From Rhodobacter viridis (GTDB lineage: Bacteria; Pseudomonadota; Alphaproteobacteria; Rhodobacterales; Rhodobacteraceae), in the NCBI RefSeq assembly GCF_003217355.1, contig NZ_QJTK01000010.1:53613-117612 (forward strand): a stretch of DNA of 64,000 nt, read 5' to 3'. The position numbers and the translations under genes are program-made. The notes beneath the pieces are model-generated. The model did not search any database, had not been told where the DNA came from, and worked only from the letters and a program-made list of their open reading frames with translations. This document shows, in pieces, positions 58,788 through 64,000 of this stretch (within the stretch, counting starts at the first letter, position 1; each line of letters starts with the position of its first letter).

Positions 58788-59453
58788 ATGCAGGACATAG
58801 ACGACCTCGACCTCGAACCGGTCACCTTTCTCGTCGAAGCCGAGATCGCTGCGCGGCAGGCGTTCGACGCGCGCATCGCACGCGAACCGGGCTTCAGCGC
58901 GCTCGCGCGCAAACGGGTCTCGCGGTATCTCGACAATCCGATCTGGCGCGGCTTGGTCGAACTGCACCTGAACGGCGCGACCAGTTTCGAGCACGGACTG
59001 ATGCTGCGCGGCGCGGGTCTGTTGCGCCCCGCCCGCTTCTTCGTGCTTGCCGGAGATCTCGCGGGGCGCGAGCTCGATTGCGTCGAGTTCACCGACCTCG
59101 GCCTCGAGCAGCTTCACGGCACGCTCTCGTTCAAAGGCGCAGACGACCCGTGCCGGGAGGCGATCTACCGCGCGGTGTCGAGTTACCTTGTGATTGACCG
59201 CGGCAACGGCATCGTGGCGACCCGGTCGGCTCTCGAAGTCGCGCTCGAAATCGACGATCGGGATCTCCTCTCGCGGGCTTGCTCGCTTGTCAGCGGCTGT
59301 CCGATGGCGTTGCCGCCCCCGGCGCGGTCGAAAGGCGCGACCGAGGAGGATTGGATGGAAATGGCGGAATTCTTCTCGAATGGCGACGACGACCGGCGCG
59401 GCGCAGCGATCATCGATCTGGCCGCTCTGGACGGCATGAGCGAGCGCGCATGA
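58788..59453 (+). CDS. Unknown protein, first gene of the XRE-controlled operon
   Basis: This 221-residue acidic protein starts MQDIDDLDLEPVTFLVEAEI and has no signal or membrane segment. Helical N-terminal half (ARQAFDARIAREPGFSALAR, RGLVELHLNGATSFEHGLML); C-terminal end with DDDRRGAAIIDLAALDGMSE. I do not recognise a family. ATG 58788 follows GGAGGG; the ATG at 58776 lies in the operator and is less likely. It overlaps the next gene by 4 bases (ATGA), so the two products are made together. Confidence 0.75.
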   Translation: MQDIDDLDLEPVTFLVEAEIAARQAFDARIAREPGFSALARKRVSRYLDNPIWRGLVELHLNGATSFEHGLMLRGAGLLRPARFFVLAGDLAGRELDCVEFTDLGLEQLHGTLSFKGADDPCREAIYRAVSSYLVIDRGNGIVATRSALEVALEIDDRDLLSRACSLVSGCPMALPPPARSKGATEEDWMEMAEFFSNGDDDRRGAAIIDLAALDGMSERA

Positions 59454-60052
59454 TGTCCGTGGCCGCGTACAGTTGGCAAGCCGCGGACACGCCAGAGGCG
59501 CGCCGCGCGGGGGAGTTGATGTCGCTTGTTTTGCCCATTGTGCGGGGGAGCGGCCCGCCGACAGTCCGCCTCTCTGATGTACCCGAAGCTCTCCGCGCGG
59601 AATTCGAGCGCTGGATGAACGGCAAAACGACCCCTGCGGAGGGCGTCTATGCGCATGACTGGTATCAATTTCGGCAAGGCGTCGCGAACCGCGCGCTGCG
59701 CGAGGCGCAGCGTGTCGCAACCGCTCTGGCCGAGGTGGGGCCGACCGCGACCGATCTGATCTCGGCGCCCATCATGCACGCGTGGATCGGCGTGCGGGAC
59801 ACCCGTTTTGGTGGGGCAATTCTTGTAGGGCGGCCGGAGGGTCATCCGGTTTGCCGGGGGCCGGTGAGCCACACCTCTCGCTTGTGCGGTCTCGATCTCG
59901 GTCTGACGTGGGCGCGCACGATGACGCGTTGGTATTCCCTCGGGGCTCCGGCCGATCCGCACGAGGTGCTCGATTACATTCACCGCCACGGAATCCCGCG
60001 CGATCTGATTCTCTGCGTGGACACGTTATGGACCGATCAGTCTTGGCTTTGA
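59450..60052 (+). CDS. Unknown protein, possibly DUF6634-like
   Basis: This 200-residue protein starts MMSVAAYSWQAADTPEARRA. The second half has GPTATDLISAPIMHAWIGV, ILVGRPEGHPVCRGPVSHTS and GLTWARTMTRWYSLGAPADP. From memory this resembles proteins grouped as DUF6634 in Rhodobacteraceae plasmids and islands, but I could not check. Soluble, no catalytic motif visible. Coupled to the upstream gene by an ATGA overlap. Confidence 0.7.
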   Translation: MMSVAAYSWQAADTPEARRAGELMSLVLPIVRGSGPPTVRLSDVPEALRAEFERWMNGKTTPAEGVYAHDWYQFRQGVANRALREAQRVATALAEVGPTATDLISAPIMHAWIGVRDTRFGGAILVGRPEGHPVCRGPVSHTSRLCGLDLGLTWARTMTRWYSLGAPADPHEVLDYIHRHGIPRDLILCVDTLWTDQSWL

Positions 60053-60226
60053 TCTGCCAAGTGCCGCGTAGATATTGCTTCTGCGGCTAAACAGATCGCT
60101 TCGAGCGTTTGATGTCCGAAAATTGTGGACAGTGAGTCGAAATCAAACGGCTCCAACTTGCGCGAGGGCATTTCTGCGCGAAACTGGTGTTGCAGGTAAT
60201 CACTCCCGATCTGCGAGACACCCGAA

Positions 60227-60601
60227 ATGGCCAGGAAATCCCTCAAGAACCCCGTGCGCGCGGCGCATCGTGCGCGCGAACGCGCCTCTCGTGAAGCGCG
60301 CGGACTGCACGAAGCCCGCGTGATCGTGCCACGCGAGCATGACCCGATCCTGCGTGGGTGTGCGCGCAAATTGCGCACCGATCCGGCGTTTGCGGCCGCC
60401 TTGGCGGCTCTCCTCGAACTTGACGCAGCCACTCCTGATGACGCTGCGGCGGTACTGCCCCTGGCGTCCGCCGAAAAGCCCAAGGGTTGCGTTGTTCCGA
60501 CGCGCAAGCAGGTGCGCAAGGCAAAGGGAAAGGGAGGCTTGGCCGAGGCGGCGCTCGGTGATCTGTTTGGTTTTGGAATCGGCGACACGGAAGGGGCTTG
60601 A
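60227..60601 (+). CDS. Small basic unknown protein
   Basis: This 124-residue protein has a basic Arg/Ala helix at the start (MARKSLKNPVRAAHRARERA), a middle helical part (LRTDPAFAAALAALLELDAA) and a Lys-rich stretch (TRKQVRKAKGKGG) before a Gly-rich end. The ribosome site is weak. It lies 174 bp after the preceding gene and before a tandem repeat. The gap 60053-60226 also holds an open minus-strand frame, which I rate less likely. Confidence 0.5.
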   Translation: MARKSLKNPVRAAHRARERASREARGLHEARVIVPREHDPILRGCARKLRTDPAFAAALAALLELDAATPDDAAAVLPLASAEKPKGCVVPTRKQVRKAKGKGGLAEAALGDLFGFGIGDTEGA

Positions 60602-60647
60602 CGACCCAAGCGGTCATGCGGTCGAATTTCATTCGAAGCATTCAGAT

Positions 60648-60709
60648 CCACGGCGGGCATCCACGGCGGGCATCCACGGCGGGCATCCACGGCGGGCATC
60701 CACGGCGGG
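60648..60709. repeat. 13-bp tandem repeat, about 4.8 copies
   Basis: The unit CCACGGCGGGCAT is repeated without change at 60648, 60661, 60674 and 60687, with a fifth partial copy from 60700. The array lies just after the small basic gene. It is non-coding as far as I can tell. Confidence 0.95.
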
Positions 60710-60816
60710 TAAGGCGCCGATTGCGCGAGTCTCCGTGAGAGGCGGTCAAAGTTAGTCTGTCGTCTGAGACATTCGTGTCTTGCACAGCATAGCTCTCGGC
60801 GCCGACGTGAAGGGCG

Positions 60817-62484
60817 GAGGCTGTGTCAAAACCCCCTGAATCTGCTATACTTCCTCGAGTTTGGGAGGCTCGGCATGTCAGGTTTCATCGAAGGTCTGAA
60901 CCGCGACCAGACAACGCTTTTCCCTGAGCGGCTGGAGGATTGGATCGGCGAGGACCATCTCGTCCGCGTCGTCGACCTGTTCGTCGAGCAGCTTGATCTG
61001 GCTTCCCTCGGCTTCCTGCGCCACGCCGCGGCGCGAACCGGGCGGCCCGGGTACCATCCGGCGGTGCTGCTCAAGCTGTTCATCTATGGCTATCTGAACC
61101 GGATCCCGTCCAGCCGCCGCCTGGAACGCGAGGCCGGGCGCAATGTCGAAGTGATGTGGCTGACCGGTCGCCTGGTCCCAGATCACAAGACCATTGCGGA
61201 GTTCCGTCGCCTGAACGGCATGGCCATTCGCAACACCTGCGCCCATTTTGTCGAGCTGTGCCGCCGGGTCGGCGTATTGAAAGGCGACTGCGTTGCCGTG
61301 GATGGCAGTAAATTCAAAGCGGTGAACAACCGGGATCGGAACTTCACCAAGGCGAAGATCGCCAGCCGTTTGGCGCATCTGGAAACCGAGGTCGGCCGTT
61401 ACATCGAGGAGGCTGACCGGATCGACCGTCAGGAAACCGGCGCGGCGCGGGCCGAGCGGGCGGCCCATCTGAAGGGGCGATATCACGGCATTCGTCAGCA
61501 GATCGACCGTTTGCTGGCGATGGAAAAGGCGCTGGACGATGCGCCGGACGGGCAGATTTCGCTGACCGACCCAGATGCCCGGGCCCCGATCGCAAGAAAA
61601 TGGCAACGCGCGCGCAGCACAGCGGTCACGTCGGCTATAATGTGCAGACCGTTGTTGACGCCGAGACGCATCTTATCGTGACCCATGAGGTGACGAACCA
61701 GGGCCATGATCGGGATCTTCTGGCCGCAATGGCCATGCGCGCAAAGGCCGTGCTGAAGCGCGATGACCTGCATATTCTCGCCGACAAGGGGTATTTCAGC
61801 GGGCGGGAAATCCTTGCCTGCCACCAGGCGCAGATCATCGCGACGGTGCCGCGGTCGGACACCTCCGGCGCAAGATTGAAAGGGCATTTCGTCAAGGCGG
61901 ACTTCGCCTACGAGCCCGATGCCGATGTCTATCGATGCCCAGCCGGGCAGGCCTTGCCCTATCGCACGACCACCGAGCAGCAGGGGCTGCAGATGCGACG
62001 CTATTGGCGCGGCGGGTGCCCACGCTGCGAGATCAAACGCCGTTGCACGACGGGCTCTGAACGACGGGTTTCGCGGTGGGAGCACGAACATCTGGTCGAG
62101 GCATCGGATGCGCGCCGACGCAGCGCCGACGCGCCGATGCGGGTGCGAAGGTCAACCGTCGAGCATCCGTTCGGAACGATCAAAGCCTGGACCGGGCCAT
62201 GCCATTTCCTGACCAAGCGGTTTCAAGGGGTGGGCACGGAAATGGCGTTGAACGTGCTGGCCTACAACATCAAGAGAATGATCTCCTTGCTGGGCATGCC
62301 GGGGTTGACGGCTGCGATCCAAAGGTGATCGCGGGAAAATCGGCGATCTCGAGCCCGAGAATGGCGCCTTTTGAGCCCGAAAGGCCCCCAAAACAGCGGT
62401 TCGGAGAAATTAGTGCTGAAAACCGCCTGAACGGGGGCGAGCGCCTGCGACTTGGTGCCAAAATCTGAGTTTTTACACAGCCTC
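60817..62484 (+). mobile_element. IS1182-family element
   Basis: The ends are imperfect inverted repeats: GAGGCTGTGTCAAAAC at 60817-60832 and, inverted, GAGGCTGTGTAAAAAC at 62484-62469. The element is about 1.67 kb and carries one transposase gene in two frames. I could not identify a clear target duplication. Confidence 0.8.
60875..62328 (+). pseudogene. IS1182-family transposase, one frameshift
   Basis: The first frame starts MSGFIEGLNRDQTTLFPERL and carries the DDE transposase N-terminus (LEDWIGEDHLVRVVDLFVEQ, LLKLFIYGYLNRIPSSRRLE, VAVDGSKFKAVNNRDRNFT). Near 61580-61600 the homology moves to another frame (HVGYNVQTVVDAETHLIVTH, ILADKGYFSGREILACHQA, TVEHPFGTIKAWTGPCHFL). The break falls after SLTDPDARAP. 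A frameshift, not a programmed slip site, is the simplest reading. About 480 residues in total. Confidence 0.85.
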
Positions 62485-62573
62485 GGCGGGAAGCCGGAGT
62501 TCGTCGCGGGGTCGACGGACGGTAAGCGGCGGCTGTTTAAGCTTACCTTTAGATGTGTCGTCGCCTTGATCAG

Positions 62574-63089
62574 TCAGAGCGCTACACTTTCGAGGAGTAC
62601 GCCCCGCTTGTCCGTTGGGCGGAATAGCCCGACGCCACCTCCTTCGGCGGTACTAACGTGCCTGTACAAGTCAATATACTCATTGCCATGACTGTTACCT
62701 GCGCTGTCGCGCGTCGGAACCACCACAATCTTGTCAATTTGCTTCACGCCATCTGCGTAGCCGATCTCCCAAGGGCACCAGCGACTGGAGGTGGAGTTTG
62801 CGGTCGCAAGAAAGATGAACCAACTTAAGAGATTGATCCGATCTTTGATTTTCTGCGCCGTTTCGCGATTTGGTTTGGGGGGCATCGACGTATCCTCCCA
62901 ATCGATGTAGACCATCCATCCTTGCGCTTGGAGATACCCTTGCAGACCCTTGGCCAGCTCTGCATCCTTGTGACTGTGAGAAAGGAACGCGGTCTGCTTT
63001 CCAGCTTGAATCGCCTCGTTTACAACTTGGTCAGACTTGCGAATTCCGGCCCTTTCGGCGTATGCGCGGATTGATGACTGATTAATCAA
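62574..63089 (-). CDS. TIR-domain protein
   Basis: This 171-residue protein is mostly one TIR domain: KQTAFLSHSHKDAELAKGLQ, GYLQAQGWMVYIDWEDTSMP, then SSRWCPWEIGYADGVKQI. E108 in the WCPWEIG motif sits where the NAD-cleaving glutamate of TIR NADases lies. The start codon is TTG at 63089 after a strong GGGAGG site. It is on the same strand as, and 153 bp after, a small membrane protein gene. Bacterial TIR proteins of this kind act in anti-phage defence or make signalling nucleotides; which one applies here is not visible. Confidence 0.88.
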   Translation of the reverse strand: MINQSSIRAYAERAGIRKSDQVVNEAIQAGKQTAFLSHSHKDAELAKGLQGYLQAQGWMVYIDWEDTSMPPKPNRETAQKIKDRINLLSWFIFLATANSTSSRWCPWEIGYADGVKQIDKIVVVPTRDSAGNSHGNEYIDLYRHVSTAEGGGVGLFRPTDKRGVLLESVAL

Positions 63090-63242
63090 AGCTACCTCCC
63101 AACGTCTGCGGCACCCTACTCCGCTCCCGGCCCCTGAGAAGGCGGGCCGCTGCTAGGCCCTGACCCGTTCGGCTGCTCAGCGCCGCCCGCTTAACCGCTG
63201 CGCTGACTGCTCACCCAAGAAGCGGCGGCTCTTTCACCATCG

Positions 63243-63692
63243 TCAATCGGCCGCTGCCAACTTGCCCGCTAGATAGAGTAGCAAGCACATGCCTAGAAGA
63301 AGCGGAAGATGCACACCGATGACAGACGGGCTGAAAAATGCCGCAGCAACTTCTTTCGATTTTAGCTTCTTCGGTGCGATCGCGAGGTCCGCTGCTTGGT
63401 CGATAGCTCTGCCGCTGACGACAGCATACATGTCGCGGAACTGTTTTTCCAAGGCAAGATAATAGGCATCGAGCGATGCGAAGACCAATGGCACTGCGAC
63501 GCCGGCCCAGATCAGCTCGGGCACCGGCTTTTGGAAAGCGACGGCGACTAACGCAGCTAGGATGGTAATGCAGAACGTCTTCGCATTGGCGCTGAAGCCC
63601 GACAGGCGCGCGATTATCGACTGGATCATGCCCAGATGCGCGACCCGCATCTGCACGAGCGACTCTTGGTTCAACGGTATGGGCGTGTTCAA
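63243..63692 (-). CDS. Small membrane protein paired with the TIR gene
   Basis: This 149-residue protein starts MNTPIPLNQESLVQMRVAHL. The start codon is TTG 63692 with a perfect AGGAGG at ideal spacing; ATG alternatives upstream lie in the preceding gene. Hydrophobic segments: ITILAALVAVAF near 36-52, LIWAGVAVPLVFASLDAYYL near 57-77, and HLPLLLGMCLLLYLAGKL near 126-144. The layout (long N-terminal helix, two close spans, charged middle) resembles the two-span effectors found beside TIR or nucleotide-signalling genes in defence islands. A direct role is inference. Confidence 0.75.
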   Translation of the reverse strand: MNTPIPLNQESLVQMRVAHLGMIQSIIARLSGFSANAKTFCITILAALVAVAFQKPVPELIWAGVAVPLVFASLDAYYLALEKQFRDMYAVVSGRAIDQAADLAIAPKKLKSKEVAAAFFSPSVIGVHLPLLLGMCLLLYLAGKLAAAD

Positions 63693-63702
63693 GCTAATCC
63701 TC

Positions 63703-63905
63703 CTAGGCCTTAATGTAGTCATCGCCGCGCGTGAGCCGGTCGACAATCGTCTGCATGATCACCGGATAGGGGACGATCCGCTCTTCGAACTCATGGCGCC
63801 GCCGGTCAAACTCGAATTCGGTAGCCCCTAGCCGCGCTCGTGCCCGGCTCCAGACCTGCTCTGCGATCGCGGTATCAATCGCTTCGACGATGAGATCTGG
63901 GTCGA
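63703..63905 (-). pseudogene. C-terminal remnant of an unknown gene cut by an IS3-family element
   Basis: The minus-strand frame reads IDPDLIVEAIDTAIAEQVWS and RHEFEERIVPYPVIMQTIVD then RLTRGDDYIKA and a TAG at 63705-63703. It has good codon use and reads up to the end of an IS3-family element at about 63906, with no start codon before it. It ends 10 bp before the membrane protein start, so it was the first known gene of that operon. The family is unknown to me; it was not in the reading-frame list because its start is lost. Confidence 0.65.
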
Positions 63906-64000
63906 TGGCCTGCTGCCGGTTTCGTGGACAGCTGGTTAAGCTAGCATAGCGCGGGCCTCGAACTCCATGGGGCTGAGATAGCCCAGTTTCGAATGCCGTC
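63906..64000 (-). mobile_element. Right-hand end of an IS3-family element (continues beyond window)
   Basis: On the minus strand the transposase stop is followed by CTGTCCACGAAACCGG and ends in CA near 63906, the usual IS3-type terminal repeat. Its boundary with the remnant gene is estimated to a few bases. Confidence 0.7.
63936..64000 (-). CDS. IS3-family transposase OrfB, last 20 residues (partial)
   Basis: The minus-strand frame ends RHSKLGYLSPMEFEARAMLA and a TAA at 63938-63936. The HSxLGYLSPxEFE pattern is the standard end of IS3-family OrfB integrase-type transposases. The 5-prime part lies outside the window. Confidence 0.85.
   Translation of the reverse strand, partial: RHSKLGYLSPMEFEARAMLA

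Noticed and set aside
60037..60699. 220-residue minus-strand frame across the small basic gene and the tandem repeat
   Set aside because: Most of it is Arg/Ser/Ala-rich shadow sequence and its start lies in the 13-bp repeat. The last 60 residues look slightly more protein-like, but no ribosome site supports a shorter version.
60648..60709. CRISPR array
   Set aside because: The repeats are 13 bases, directly adjacent and without spacers; no cas genes are present.
60875..62328. Programmed frameshift in the IS1182 transposase
   Set aside because: No slippery A or T run lies at the change of frame near 61580-61600; simple mutation is more likely.

Overview
The window is high-GC alphaproteobacterial DNA, most likely from Rhodobacter (Rhodobacteraceae). 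The evidence is a seven-iron ferredoxin of the type known from R. capsulatus, CarD, a fused Sat-CysC, a circularly permuted two-piece tmRNA, an RpoH with an alphaproteobacterial neighbourhood, and several proteins I know mainly from Rhodobacteraceae. About 83 percent of the window is ordinary, densely packed chromosome. The last 11 kb or so is a mobile and degraded region.

Layout, left to right. Positions 1-3950 hold the end of an unknown gene, then two tandem secreted RTX-type proteins and a frameshifted third copy. Positions 4-11 kb hold metY, a very long Pro/Ala-rich membrane protein with type II secretion or pilus-like ends, a Kef-type cation/proton antiporter and carD. Positions 11.6-17 kb hold fdxA, an S4 RNA-binding protein, a SUV3-like helicase, a periplasmic TPR protein, an SCP2-like protein and a lysophospholipase-like hydrolase. 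Positions 17.4-21.3 kb are a complete four-gene Anbu operon: circularly permuted ATP-grasp, alpha-E, transglutaminase and proteasome-like protease. It is followed by pepF, an M19 dipeptidase, a Hint-domain protein, pgeF, midA, lgt, ubiK, an RluD-type pseudouridine synthase, rpoH, trxB, sat-cysC, hsp20-DUF1150, purEK, prs and fumC.

Around 45-48 kb, sspB (ClpXP adaptor) lies just downstream of ssrA (tmRNA tag ANDNRAPMALAA) on the same strand. A CorC/CNNM-type membrane protein sits upstream of them, and next to it a 1460-residue VWA-RTX protein is encoded on the opposite strand. Heat-shock logic is visible: hsp20 has a strong sigma-32-like promoter and a possible RNA thermometer hairpin, and rpoH has a weaker candidate promoter of the same kind. 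Four convergent gene junctions carry the same kind of long perfect or near-perfect palindrome with a shared GTATTT...CAAGA core, probably acting as bidirectional terminators.

From 53.2 kb on, the DNA is accessory. A decayed IS110/IS1111-type element is split by a second IS110-type element, and a decayed IS5 element follows. At 57354-57370 there is a 17-base tRNA 3-prime end (T-arm half, acceptor and CCA) with no tRNA body. This looks like an attachment-site remnant marking the left edge of an integrated island. The island carries a ParDE toxin-antitoxin pair and an XRE regulator with a 21-bp palindromic operator, divergent from an operon of uncharacterised genes. It also carries a 13-bp tandem repeat, a frameshifted IS1182 element, and a TIR-domain protein paired with a small membrane protein (a candidate anti-phage module) whose upstream partner has been cut by an IS3-family element running off the window.

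The best candidates for an undescribed system are the TIR/membrane-protein module (62574-63905) and the XRE-controlled unknown operon (58453-60601).
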